Assembly (NCBI RefSeq): GCF_014649775.1
Contig: NZ_BMTR01000004.1
Location: forward strand, 248,001 to 312,000
DNA: 64,000 nt
Source: Streptomyces longisporoflavus
GTDB taxonomy: Bacteria > Actinomycetota > Actinomycetes > Streptomycetales > Streptomycetaceae
Direction of reading: 5' to 3'
The translations under genes and the position numbers were made by a program. The notes under the pieces are model-generated. The model worked only from the letters and a program-made list of their open reading frames with translations. It did no database searches and had not been told where the DNA came from. The first letter of the stretch is position 1, and each line of letters begins with the position of its first letter. This document shows positions 18,372 through 29,300 of this stretch, one piece after another.

Positions 18372-21353
18372 ATGACCACCGTCGCCGACAGTGCGTCAGG
18401 CAACGTCCCGGGCGATGCGTCCGGTGGCGTCCGGTTCGCCGCCGGGATGCAGGTCCGCGCCCGCGACGAGGACTGGCTGGTCGTGGAGGCCGCCGAGACC
18501 GCCAAGGATGGCACCCGCCTGGACGTACGGGGCATCTCGCCCCTGGTCCGCGACCAGCGGGCGGTCTTCTTCGCGCACGAAGGCCTCGACCAGGTGACCC
18601 CGCTGCGTCCCGAGGACACCGAGCTCGTCCCCGACGACTCCCCCGAGTGCCGCCGTTCGCGCCTGTTCATCGACGCGTTGATCCGCAAGACCCCGCTGCC
18701 CCTCTCCGAGCAGCGCCTCGCCACCGTGGGCACCCACCTCGTCGACGACCTCGCCTACCAGCGTGAACCCGCCAAGGCCGCCCTGCGCGCCCTCCGCCCC
18801 CGACTGCTGATCGCGGACGCGGTCGGCCTCGGCAAGACGCTTGAGGTCGGGCTGCTGCTGTCCGAACTGATCAGGCGCGGACGCGGCGAGCGCATCCTGG
18901 TGGTGACGCCGAAGCACATCCTGGAACAGTTCCAGCACGAGCTGTGGACGCGGTTCGCGATCCCGGTGGTGCGGCTGGACTCGGCCGGTATCGAGCGGAT
19001 CAAGAACGACATCCCCGCCGGCCGCAACCCCTTCTCCTACTACAAGCGCGCGATCATCTCGATCGACACCCTGCGCTCCGACCGCTGGCGCAGCCACCTC
19101 ATGCAGGTCACCTGGGACGCCGTCGTCATCGACGAGTCGCACAAGCTCATCAACACCGGGACGAAGAACAACCGCCTCGCGCAGCTCCTCGCGCCGAAGA
19201 CCGACGCCCTGATCCTGGCGAGCGCCACACCGCACAACGGCCAGCGGGAGTCCTTCGGCGAGCTGCTGAGCCTCCTCGACCCGACGGCCATCCCCAACAC
19301 CAGCGACTACGACGAGACGCAGCTCCAGCACCTCTACATCCGGCGCCACAAGATGTCCCCCGACGTCTCCGCCGAGATCGGCCACATGTGGGCCACCCGC
19401 AGGCCGCCCGTCGCCATCGACTGCACGGCGACCCCGGCCGAGCAGCGGGTCTTCGACGAGCTGTACGACGTCTGGATCAACCCGAAGGACGGCCGCAAGG
19501 CCCCTGTCTCCGGCAAGGGCGCCCGGCTCTTCCCCTACACCCTGCTGAAGTCCTTCCTCTCCTCCCACTCCGCGCTCGTCGAAACGGTCGACAACCGGAT
19601 CGACAGCATCGACCGGAGCACCAACGCACAAGAACGCCAGGCCGAACGCGACGCACTGGTCAACCTCGGCACCATCGCCGAGGCCATAGACATCGAGGAC
19701 GCCGCCAAGTTCCGGCAGCTGGTGAAGGTCCTCAAGGACGAGATCGAGGTCGGCCCCGGCTCCGACACCCGCGTCGTCATCTTCTCCGAGCGCCGCGCCA
19801 CCCTCCAGATACTGCAGGACACCCTGCCCTCGGCCCTCGGCTTCGCACCGAGCAAGGGAAAGACCAGCGGCGCCGTCCGCCAGCTCCACGGCGGCCTCTC
19901 CGACGACGAACAGCAGCGCACCGTCAAGGACTTCGGCCTGGCGAGCAGCGAACTGCGGGTCCTGCTCACCGGCGACATCGCCGCCGAGGGCGTCAACCTG
20001 CACCGCCAGTGCCACCAGATGATCCATTACGACCTGCCCTGGTCGCTGATCACCATCGAGCAGCGCAACGGCCGCATTGACCGCTACGGCCAGCAGCACT
20101 CCCCGGAGATCCGCGCACTGCTGTTGCTCACCGCCGACGAGGACCCCGACCGCCCCTCGGCCGACCGAGCGGTCTCCGAGCGCCTGCTCAGGCGTGAGGA
20201 CGAGGTCCACCGCACCCTCGGCGAGGCCGCCTCCATCCTGGGCCTGCGCGACGAGGACGCTGAGACGAACGCCATCATGGAACGGCTCCTGGCGAACGAA
20301 GAACCGTTCGACGCTGCCGTTCCGTCGGTCCCGCTGGACCCCTTCGAGGCGTTCCTCGCCGACCACACCCCGGACGGCGACTCACCGGGCTATCGGGTGC
20401 CGCAACTGTTCGCCTCCACCCGCGCGTTCGTCGAAGAGGCCCTGGAGGAGGTCTACGACAACCCGGAGCAGCGCATCGGCAAGCACTGGGACGCCGACCA
20501 CCCCAAGATGATGGTCTTCACCCCGGACCGGGAACTCCAGCGCCGCCTGCTGGTCCTCCCCAAGTCGTACCTGGACGAACGGCAGGTCCTGGACCAGCTC
20601 CGGGTCACCTTCGACAAGCAGTTCGGCCAGGACCGGCTGGACCGTGCCCGTGAGCGCAGCGGCAACCGGGCCAAGGGCGCGATCACCAAGCAGGAGCGCA
20701 CCGAGACTTCCGGCTGGCCCGACGTCAGCTACCTCACGGACCAGCACCCGGTCGTGGAGTGGCTCACCGACAAGGTCCTCGTCAGACTCACCCGCAACAC
20801 CGCCCCGATCATCACGGCGGACGTCACCGAACCGGTGTTCCTCACCCAGGGCATGTACTCCAATGCCAAGGGCCACCCGACCGTCCTGGCGTGGACTTGC
20901 GTGACGGGCTTGGCGGGCGGCACACCCACCTTCGACGACGACCTGGTGGGCGTACTCGAACGGGCCGGAGTCAAGCCGGGAATGCTCAACCGCCCCTTCA
21001 CCGGCGACAGGGCTGCCCTCCAGGCACTGGTCCCGGCGGCGGTACAGGCGAGCCGCGACCACATCGGCGGGCTGCGCAACGAGCAGGAGACTCCGCTGGT
21101 GGAGCAACTCATCGAGTACGAACAGCGGTTGGAGGCATGGCGGAAGGCCAGCCTGTCGACGTTCGAGCAACTGAGCTTCAGCGGCATGCGGCGGAAGCAC
21201 GAGGAGACGCGCGTGCAGAAGACCGCGGTGGAGGTCGAGCAGCTCATCGAGCAGCTGGCCACACAGGGCGAGGCGATGGTGCGGGTGATCGGAGTCCTGG
21301 CGCCGGCCTCGACCGCCGGCGGCAAGGTAATTCAGCAGCAGAGGGGTGCGTGA
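18372..21353 (+). CDS. drmD: SNF2-type helicase, DrmD-like
   Basis: A 993-residue superfamily 2 ATPase starting at ATG 18372 (GAAGGAGA upstream). Walker A is ADAVGLGKTLEVG (about residue 149). The Walker B is IDESHK (about 252), SATPHNGQR is motif III, and GDIAAEGVNLHR (about 533) and QRNGRIDRYGQ (about 562) are motifs V and VI. This is the RapA/HepA-like SNF2 branch. In class 1 DISARM, DrmD has this architecture and is encoded next to the DrmMI methyltransferase, exactly as here. An N-terminal segment before the ATPase (1-130) and a C-terminal helical part complete it. It presumably tracks or remodels DNA in the restriction complex. The gene symbol is by analogy. Confidence 0.85.
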   Translation: MTTVADSASGNVPGDASGGVRFAAGMQVRARDEDWLVVEAAETAKDGTRLDVRGISPLVRDQRAVFFAHEGLDQVTPLRPEDTELVPDDSPECRRSRLFIDALIRKTPLPLSEQRLATVGTHLVDDLAYQREPAKAALRALRPRLLIADAVGLGKTLEVGLLLSELIRRGRGERILVVTPKHILEQFQHELWTRFAIPVVRLDSAGIERIKNDIPAGRNPFSYYKRAIISIDTLRSDRWRSHLMQVTWDAVVIDESHKLINTGTKNNRLAQLLAPKTDALILASATPHNGQRESFGELLSLLDPTAIPNTSDYDETQLQHLYIRRHKMSPDVSAEIGHMWATRRPPVAIDCTATPAEQRVFDELYDVWINPKDGRKAPVSGKGARLFPYTLLKSFLSSHSALVETVDNRIDSIDRSTNAQERQAERDALVNLGTIAEAIDIEDAAKFRQLVKVLKDEIEVGPGSDTRVVIFSERRATLQILQDTLPSALGFAPSKGKTSGAVRQLHGGLSDDEQQRTVKDFGLASSELRVLLTGDIAAEGVNLHRQCHQMIHYDLPWSLITIEQRNGRIDRYGQQHSPEIRALLLLTADEDPDRPSADRAVSERLLRREDEVHRTLGEAASILGLRDEDAETNAIMERLLANEEPFDAAVPSVPLDPFEAFLADHTPDGDSPGYRVPQLFASTRAFVEEALEEVYDNPEQRIGKHWDADHPKMMVFTPDRELQRRLLVLPKSYLDERQVLDQLRVTFDKQFGQDRLDRARERSGNRAKGAITKQERTETSGWPDVSYLTDQHPVVEWLTDKVLVRLTRNTAPIITADVTEPVFLTQGMYSNAKGHPTVLAWTCVTGLAGGTPTFDDDLVGVLERAGVKPGMLNRPFTGDRAALQALVPAAVQASRDHIGGLRNEQETPLVEQLIEYEQRLEAWRKASLSTFEQLSFSGMRRKHEETRVQKTAVEVEQLIEQLATQGEAMVRVIGVLAPASTAGGKVIQQQRGA

Positions 21354-21357
21354 CACC

Positions 21358-24300
21358 GTGGCATTCGAAGCGATCACCAACCGCGGTGAGTACATCTCCG
21401 CCCACTACCTCGCCGAGCTGTTCGCCAAGGACCTCACCGAACTGCGCAAGCGCTGGACCTCCGCCGACCGGGCGGGCGCCCCGTCGTCCCGGTCGGGCGT
21501 GAAGGGCCTGCGCCGCGAGTACTTCAAGGCCAAGGTCCGCATCACTGAGAACAAGACCTTCGACGGTCCCGAGGTACGGGAGCTCAACGACCGCCTGTTG
21601 GCGGCACTGGCGTATGTCGAGCCGGAGGCCGAGGGCAAGGACGCGGATGCTGCGGCTGTGGAGCCCGAGGGTTCCACCCACACCCGACTCCGCCGGGGCG
21701 ACTTCGACGTGATGCAGGGCGACAAGGAACGGTCGGTGCCGGTCGCGCTCGCCGTCACGGGCCCAGGCGGCCTGGAACTCGTCGCCCTGGACGTCACCTG
21801 GCAGGTGGACGGCGAACTCGTCGTCGCGGACGTCGAGGACGGCGGCGCACAACTCCTCGACCCGATCCAGCTCGACGGCAAGCAGCTCATCACCAGTGCG
21901 GCCGACGCCGTCACCTTCCTCTTCGGCTGCGAGGACGGCTACGCCCCGCGCTACGTCCTGCTCCTCGCGGGCGGCGCGGTACTGCTCGCCGACCGCACGG
22001 CCTGGCACGAGGGCCGGTTCCTCGCGGTGAGCGTGGACGAGGCCCTGGACCGCAACCTCAGCGCGGACGGCGAGGAACTGGAGGCGGTGGCCGCGCTGTT
22101 CGGCGCGGAGTCACTGCTGACGGAGGGTGGCGTCGCCGGGTACTTGGATGGCCTGGTCGACAAGGGCCGCAAGCACGCGGTGGGCGTTTCAAAGGAGCTG
22201 CGGGAGGGGCTGCGGCAGTCGGTCGAGCTCATCGCCCAGGAGATCCTGGACCGGCTCCAGGAGGGCGGCGCCGATCCGGCGGAGCTGGGTGACCCCGCCG
22301 ACCTCGCAAGTCGGCTCACTCGGGAGTCGCTGCGGTATCTGTACCGGATCCTGTTCCTGCTTTACGCGGAGGCCCGGCCCGAGCTTGGCATCCTGCCCAG
22401 TAAGGACGACGCCTATCAGGACGGCTATGGCCTGGCCCGGATCGGCGAGTTGGTCTCCTACGACCTTCCGGAGGAGGCTCAGGACGGCACCCACTTCGCC
22501 GATTCGCTGGACCTGCTGTTCCGGCTGGTGGACCAGGGACACCGCCCTATGGGCACGGACGCCGCGCCGACCGAGGACGGAGTGACCATCCTCGACGCGG
22601 ACGGCCTGCGCTTCGAGGCCCTGCGCAGCGACCTGTTCAAGGCCGACGCGACCCCGCTGATCGGCTCGGTGTCGGTAGAGGGCGAGCGGATCGAGACAAA
22701 GCTTCGGAACCGGGTGCTATGGCGGGTGCTCAACCTGCTGATGCTCACCCAGGGCCGGCGCAGTGGCCGCGGCAAGGCCGGCGGCGGCACGGGCAAGGGC
22801 TTCATCTCGTACGCGCAGCTCGGCATCAACCAGCTCGGTGCAGTGTACGAGGGCCTGATGTCGTACACCGGTTTCTTCGCTTGGGATGACCTGTACGAGG
22901 TTGCCAAGCCGGATTCGGACGGGCTGAGCGGCACCTGGGTCGTGCCCTTCAAGGACGCCGACAACTACGACGAGGAAGTCTTCGTCAAGCGGCGGGACGA
23001 GCTGACGGGCGCTTTCAAGCGGGTCGAACACAAGAAGGGCAGGTTCGTCTACCGCCTGTCCGGTCGGGAGCGGCAGCGATCGGCGTCGTACTACACGCCG
23101 GAGGTACTGACCCGCAGCACGGTCAAGCACGCGCTCGCGGAGCTGCTGGACCAGGACGGCGTCACGACGCCCGCGCGGGCGATTCTCGACCTGAAGGTGT
23201 GCGAGCCCGCCCTCGGCTCGGGCGCGTTCCTCAACGAGGCCATCAACCAGCTGGCGGCGGAGTACCTGAAGCGCAGGATGGCGGAGCTCGGCGGTGAGCA
23301 ACTGCCTCCCGACCGGTACGAGGCGGAGCTCCAGAAGGTCAAGGCGTACCTCGCACTGCACAACTGCTACGGCGTCGACCTCAACCAGACCGCTGTTGAG
23401 CTAGCCGAGGTCTCGCTGTGGCTCAACTCGATGCACGAGGGCCTGAAGGCTCCCTGGTTCGGCCTGCACCTGCGTCGCGGCAACTCGTTGATCGGGGCGC
23501 GACGGGCCGTGTACGCGACGGAGGCGCTGAAGCGAAAGGCATGGCTGACGACGGTCCCGACGGACCGGCCGCTGCGGGCAGGAGCCGACGAAGGCCAATT
23601 TCAGGCGGGCACGGAGATCCACCACTTCCTGCTACCGGCCAAGGGGTGGGGCGCGGTCGCCGACGCCAAGCAGGCCAAGGAACTGGCCAAAGACGAGCGC
23701 GACGCGCTGGCGAAGTGGCGGACGGCCGTCACGTCGACGCCGTCGGTGGCGCAGGGCAAGCGACTGCTGTCGCTGGCAACGCGAGTCGAGCGGCTGTGGG
23801 AGCTGACCCGGCGCCGCTTGATCGTGAGTGAGCGGGAGGTGCGGCGCCAGATCGACGTGTGGGAGGTCGACCCCGACCAGCCACTGGAGAAGGCGTCGGG
23901 AGACGTTACGCGTGAGCAGATCGAGAGCGCGCTGAACGAGCCGGGCTCACCGCGCGGCCGGCTGAAGCTGGTCATGGATGCTTGGTGCGCCCTGTGGTTC
24001 TGGCCGGTTGGGCAGGCCGACACCCCTACACCGCCAAGCATGGAGGAGTGGCTGTCCTTCTGTGAAGCAGTGTTGGGCGTTCCGGCCGCCAAGGCGAAGG
24101 CGAGGCCCTCCGGCCGGGTCGGTGGCGGCGCGGCCGGGCTGGATGACGAGTTCGGGCTGTTCGCCGACACCGGCGAGTTCGAGAAGCTCGCGATGGATGA
24201 CGAGTTTGACCGGGTCATGAGCCAATGCGTTGACCTGCCGTCGGTGATGGTGCGGTTCCCGTGGCTGGGCGAGGTCGATGCGATCTCCTGGCGGGAGGGG

Positions 24301-26304
24301 TTCTTTCACTGGGAGCTGGAGTTCGCGCACACCTTCGAGCAGGGTGGGTTCGACCTTCAGGTAGGAAACCCGCCCTGGGTCAAGTTCGAGTGGGATGACG
24401 AACTCGCTGTCGCGGAACATGACGCTTGGTTTGGCTTGATCGAGAACGCGCCAGTGCAAGTAAAGGCAGATCGTAAGGAGAAAGCACTTCTCGAACAATC
24501 CGCGATGGAAGAGTATCTTCTTGACTTGACTTCTTGGGCAGGGGTTAGCGAGCATCTGGGGTCACCGGCAACTCATCCATTGCTTTCTGGAATGAAGACG
24601 AACCTGTACATGAGTTTCATGGAACAGGTTTGGCGCAACACTGCGCAAAATGGATCCGCGGCCCTAATTCACGAGGAGAATCACTTCTCGTTTCCAACTG
24701 GAGGCGCGTTTCGTGCGGCAACATACGCAAGACTCCGGCGCCACTTTCAGTTCGGCAACAACATCCTACTATTTGAGGACGTAGACAATAATAAGAATTT
24801 CGGCATTAGTGTCTATGGGGCCGAAAGGGGCATCCAGTTCGAGCAGGTCGCGCGAGTGGTCCACCCATCTCTGGTAGATCACTCTTTCAACCATGACGGC
24901 CGGGGCGAGCTGCCAGGAATTCAATTTCCTGAGGGCGGCTGGGACACTAGACCGCACGTGGGAAGGATCGTAAAGGTAACACTCGAAACCCTCGCCGACT
25001 GGGCGGCGCTCGTGGACCCGCCGGGGACGCCAGCGTCAGAAGCGCGTGCGCTGCGTCCTGTAACGACGGCTGAAAATCAAGTTCTCCGGACCCTGTCGCG
25101 CTTCCCGGAGCGAATCCAAGATAACAAATATTGGTGGTCTTTGGAGCTCGATGAAGGGAAGGCCAAAAGGGAGCGGGTGATTGAGTGGCATACGCATACG
25201 CCAAGCTCATGGGATGAAGTTGTGCTGCAGGGGCCACATTTCTCTGTGGCTACTCCATTCGCAAAGCAGCCGAATGTCGAGTGCAAGTCCAATAAGGACT
25301 ATTCGGTCTGGCAACTAGAATCCCTGCCGACGACAGTCATCCCTCGAGTTAACTATAGGAGATCATGTACTCCGGATGAATTTGTTGCAGCGCAGCGTGT
25401 CTGGGATGGAACCCCTTCGCGTGAGAATTTTCGGCTCGCGTGGCGTCGCATGGTCACTTCGAATACCGAGCGGTCATTGCATGCCGCGCTCTTGCCGCCC
25501 GGACCAACGCATGTTCACGCGGTGCACACCATGGCATTGGAGAACAACCGGAAGACTGCCATTGTCGGTGGCCTGTGGGCTTCAGTCGCACTTGATTACT
25601 TGGTCAAAGTATCAGGGACGACTGCGGTCAACTTTGAGCTGGCTCGCCGCTTCCCTGCACCGCTGCAACACCTCCTCAGCACTCCGCTCCTACTGCGCAC
25701 CCTCCGCCTGAACTGCCTGACCCGCGACTACGCCCCCTTGTGGGACGAACTCTTCGAGCCCGCCTGGCTTGCTGACCGCTGGACCGACCCCGAATCCCCT
25801 CGGCCACCGATCCAGGCCGTCGAACCCACCTGGTCCATGGCGACTCCCCTCCGCACGGAGTGCGACCGCCGCATGGCCCTAGTCGAGATTGACGCGCTCG
25901 TAGCCGTCATGCTCGGCCTAACCGCCGAGCAACTCTGCGCCATGTACCGCTCCCAGTTCGCCGTACTCCGCAAGTACGAGTGGGAGATGTTCTTCGCGCC
26001 CGACGGACACAAGATCGGCGCGGCAACGCACAACGTCGGCATCCGCCAGACCCCCGAAGAGACCGCCTTCGTCAAGGCATGGGCCAAAGCCGCCCGCGCA
26101 GGCGACCCCACCCCCGCCATCCCCGAGGGCTGGGTCAAGCCGAACCGCGAGGCCGAAATGACCCGCGCCCACGCGGACTTCACCGCCCGCCTCCACGCCG
26201 GCGAGTACGGCGACTACGCCGCCTACCTCGCCGAGCACCCCCTCACCACCCCCACGCCCACCGAACCCACGCCCGCCCCCGCCCCCGCCCCGGAAAGCAG
26301 GTAG
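21358..26304 (+). CDS. drmMI: Giant N6-adenine DNA methyltransferase, DrmMI/PglX-like
   Basis: About 1648 residues. GTG at 21358 (GAGGGG about 11 bases upstream) is preferred; GTG at 21346 is possible and would overlap the helicase stop. Motif I is LKVCEPALGSGAFLNEA (about residue 611-627) and motif IV is NPPWVKF (about 1004). YYTPEVLTR just before motif I is typical of the Eco57I/PglX/DrmMI group. The N-terminal 550 residues are alpha/beta and helical and may hold a nuclease-like region. After NPPW, bases 24400-25650 (residues about 1015-1430, the target-recognition zone) drop sharply in GC and use codons atypical of the rest, suggesting replacement by recombination. The C-terminus ends in a Pro/Thr-rich tail. 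No TTA codon noticed. Confidence 0.88.
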   Translation: MAFEAITNRGEYISAHYLAELFAKDLTELRKRWTSADRAGAPSSRSGVKGLRREYFKAKVRITENKTFDGPEVRELNDRLLAALAYVEPEAEGKDADAAAVEPEGSTHTRLRRGDFDVMQGDKERSVPVALAVTGPGGLELVALDVTWQVDGELVVADVEDGGAQLLDPIQLDGKQLITSAADAVTFLFGCEDGYAPRYVLLLAGGAVLLADRTAWHEGRFLAVSVDEALDRNLSADGEELEAVAALFGAESLLTEGGVAGYLDGLVDKGRKHAVGVSKELREGLRQSVELIAQEILDRLQEGGADPAELGDPADLASRLTRESLRYLYRILFLLYAEARPELGILPSKDDAYQDGYGLARIGELVSYDLPEEAQDGTHFADSLDLLFRLVDQGHRPMGTDAAPTEDGVTILDADGLRFEALRSDLFKADATPLIGSVSVEGERIETKLRNRVLWRVLNLLMLTQGRRSGRGKAGGGTGKGFISYAQLGINQLGAVYEGLMSYTGFFAWDDLYEVAKPDSDGLSGTWVVPFKDADNYDEEVFVKRRDELTGAFKRVEHKKGRFVYRLSGRERQRSASYYTPEVLTRSTVKHALAELLDQDGVTTPARAILDLKVCEPALGSGAFLNEAINQLAAEYLKRRMAELGGEQLPPDRYEAELQKVKAYLALHNCYGVDLNQTAVELAEVSLWLNSMHEGLKAPWFGLHLRRGNSLIGARRAVYATEALKRKAWLTTVPTDRPLRAGADEGQFQAGTEIHHFLLPAKGWGAVADAKQAKELAKDERDALAKWRTAVTSTPSVAQGKRLLSLATRVERLWELTRRRLIVSEREVRRQIDVWEVDPDQPLEKASGDVTREQIESALNEPGSPRGRLKLVMDAWCALWFWPVGQADTPTPPSMEEWLSFCEAVLGVPAAKAKARPSGRVGGGAAGLDDEFGLFADTGEFEKLAMDDEFDRVMSQCVDLPSVMVRFPWLGEVDAISWREGFFHWELEFAHTFEQGGFDLQVGNPPWVKFEWDDELAVAEHDAWFGLIENAPVQVKADRKEKALLEQSAMEEYLLDLTSWAGVSEHLGSPATHPLLSGMKTNLYMSFMEQVWRNTAQNGSAALIHEENHFSFPTGGAFRAATYARLRRHFQFGNNILLFEDVDNNKNFGISVYGAERGIQFEQVARVVHPSLVDHSFNHDGRGELPGIQFPEGGWDTRPHVGRIVKVTLETLADWAALVDPPGTPASEARALRPVTTAENQVLRTLSRFPERIQDNKYWWSLELDEGKAKRERVIEWHTHTPSSWDEVVLQGPHFSVATPFAKQPNVECKSNKDYSVWQLESLPTTVIPRVNYRRSCTPDEFVAAQRVWDGTPSRENFRLAWRRMVTSNTERSLHAALLPPGPTHVHAVHTMALENNRKTAIVGGLWASVALDYLVKVSGTTAVNFELARRFPAPLQHLLSTPLLLRTLRLNCLTRDYAPLWDELFEPAWLADRWTDPESPRPPIQAVEPTWSMATPLRTECDRRMALVEIDALVAVMLGLTAEQLCAMYRSQFAVLRKYEWEMFFAPDGHKIGAATHNVGIRQTPEETAFVKAWAKAARAGDPTPAIPEGWVKPNREAEMTRAHADFTARLHAGEYGDYAAYLAEHPLTTPTPTEPTPAPAPAPESR

Positions 26305-26313
26305 CACCCAGCC

Positions 26314-29300
26314 ATGCTTCCCTCCCTGGCCGCCGAGGATCTGCGCCGTGCCCTCGCCGCGTACCTGACGACGAGCTTCGCGCTCGCCGACGACGACGTC
26401 CGCGAGGAGCTCGAGGCGTTTCTTGAGCGGCCGGAGAGCCGGCTCTTCCGGGGCCCGTACCTCCGCGTCCGTACGCCCTTCCGGTACGCGCCTCCCGGCT
26501 GGGAGAAGGCTCTGGACTGGTCGCCCAGCCTCCGCCCCTACACCCACCAGGCGAACGCCTGGCAGCGGCTGTCCAGCAAGTCGGGCCACGTCCCCGAGCC
26601 GACGATCGTCACCACCGGCACCGGCTCCGGAAAGACCGAGTCGTTCCTCATCCCGATCCTCGACCACTGCGCCCGTGCCCGCGCCGCCGGGGTGAAGGGC
26701 GTCAAGGCGCTGCTGCTCTACCCGATGAACGCGCTGGCCGACGACCAGGCCCGCCGTATCGACGACCTTCTCGCCAAGAACGCCGCCCTCTCCTCCGTCA
26801 CCGCCGGCATCTACATCGGCGGCGCCTCCGGCAACCGCCCCCCGGACGACGAGGACGAGAACGCCCCCGGCTCCTACGCCCGCGAGTCCGGCGCAAGCAC
26901 CATCACCCCCGCGCAACTGTCCCCGGGCAGCCGCCTGATCACCGACCGCGAGGCCATCCGCGCCAACCCGCCGGACTTGCTGCTCACCAACTACAAGATG
27001 CTGGACCTCCTCCTCCAACGCATCCCGGACGTCCCCCTCTGGCAGGACGGCGGGCTGACGTACGTCGTCCTGGACGAGTTCCACACCTACGACGGCGCCC
27101 AGGGCACCGATGTGGCGATGCTGCTGCGCCGCCTGGGCGCGGCCACCGGCAAGGCCGAGCCGGGCCGCCCCCTCGGCACGATCACCCCCGTCGCCACCTC
27201 CGCCACCCTCGGCGGCGGAACCAGCGGAACCGGCGGAACCGGCGCCGTCGGCCGCACCGCAGCCACCAGCGGCACCCCCTCCGCCGAAGCGGCCCCCACC
27301 CCCGACGGCCCCCAGAAGTCCGACCGCGAACTCCTCCTCGAATTCGCCGAGAAGGTCTTCGGCACCCCCTTCCCGGACGCTGCCCTCATCGGTGAGGACC
27401 GCCAGACGCCGGGCGAGTTCGTCGCCGAGCCCGACTTCCTCCTGCCCGTGCCCTCCCCGGCCGCCCTCGCCGCCGTCCCCGACCCCCTCGACGACCCGTC
27501 GGCCATCCACCGACTCGCCGAACTCGTCGTCGGCATGGACTTCGCCGACCCGATCCAACTCGGCGAGAAGCTCCGCCAGCACAACCTGATCCGTGCCCTC
27601 CTCGACGTCGCGGGCGACACTCCCGTCACCGTCCCGGAGATCGCTCGCGAGTTCGCGAAGCGCGGCGGCGGCGCGGCCTGGGACGAGGCGGCCCGGACCG
27701 ACATCGACCTGGTCGCGACCGGCCTCGCGCGGCTCCTCGCGCTGGTCTCGACCGCCCGCGCTTACGACCCGATCGCCGACCGCACCATCCCCTTCCTCCG
27801 CGTCGAGGCCCAGCTCTGGGTCCGCGAGGTGCGCCGCGTGATCCGCGCCGCGACGCCGACGCCGCACTTCCGCTGGTTCGACGACGACGGCCCCACCGGG
27901 GACACCCGCCCCAACCCGGCCAACCTCGCCGTCTACCCCTCCGCCGAGGTGGACAGCACAGCCGACGCCGACGCAGACCCGTATGCCCCCGGCGACGGCG
28001 CCTCCGCCCTCACCCCGGACAGCCCCGTCCCGTTCGTCCGCCCCGTTGGCCCGGCCTACCGCGCCCACCTCCCCGCCGTGTACTGCCGACACTGCGGGCG
28101 CTCCGGCTGGGCCGCGCTCTCCACGGATCTGGAGTGGCAGCAGCTGAAGACCAAGCCGCTGGAGATCTACCGAGCCTCCGCCCAGGGCAACCGCGCCGTC
28201 CGCTGGATGATCCGCGCCAGGCCTGGCGAGCACACCCCCGTCTTCCTCCACGCCGAGGAGGCCGAACTGCGCACTGTGCCGAGCAATGACACCGTGCCCG
28301 TCATCACCGTCGCCGGGCCCATCCCCGCCAACGCGGGCGACAAGTGCCCCTCCTGCGACCTGACCGACGGCATGCGCTTTCTCGGTGCGGGCACCGCCAC
28401 CCTCGCCTCCGTCACCACCACCCAGCTCTTCTCCGACCGCGGCCTGACCGACGACGAACGCAAGCTGCTGGTCTTCACCGACTCCGTGCAGGACGCCACC
28501 CACCGGGCCGCGTTCATCGCCAACCGCAGCTTCGGCTTCACCTTCCGCGGACTGCTCGCCGAGCAACTCAAGCCGGGCACCCCCGTCGCCGTGCACGACC
28601 TGGCCACCGACGCCGCCGAAGCCGTAGTGACGGCGGCCGAGAAGGGCGAGATGAGCAAGCTCGCCTCCATCGTGCCGCCCGACCTGCGCGACAACCCGGA
28701 GATCCGTACGCTCCTCAGCGGCGACGGGTTCAGCGACGCGGGCGCTTACATGCTGCAGGACCGCATGGTCTTCCAGACGCTGCTGGAGTTCGGCCTGCGC
28801 TCCCGCCTGGGCCGTACCCTCGAACTGACCCGGACCGCCGCCGCCGAGGTGCACCTCCCCGACGCCGCCGCCGTCGCGACTCTGCTGCGGGAAGCCCACC
28901 AGCGCCTCCCAGGACAGATCACCCTCCCCACCAACGACGCCGACTACATCGTCTACCTGCGTGGCCTGCTGGAGCGCATGCGCCTGCGCGGGGCGCTGTT
29001 CCACCCCTGGCTCAAGGAGTACATCGCGCAGGCCGGCGCCCGTCGCTGGCCGATTTGGGGCGGGCGGCCGACGGGCATGCCCGCCTTCCCGCGCGGCCTG
29101 GCCGCACCGACCTTTCCGGTCCTCGGGCGCCTCGGCACGTCCGAATTCGACTCGCTGGCCCGCGACAACACCTGGTTCGCCGACTGGGGGCACCGCACCC
29201 TCGGCTGCGAGCGACGCGAGGCCCGTGCCCTCGCCGAACAGGCCATGAAGCTGCTCGCGCAGCGCGAGGTACTGGCGACCTACCCGGCGGAAGGCGGCTC

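Noticed and set aside
18396..20366. Long minus-strand frame opposite the SNF2 helicase
   Set aside because: No motif, composition of a shadow; the sense strand has all helicase motifs.
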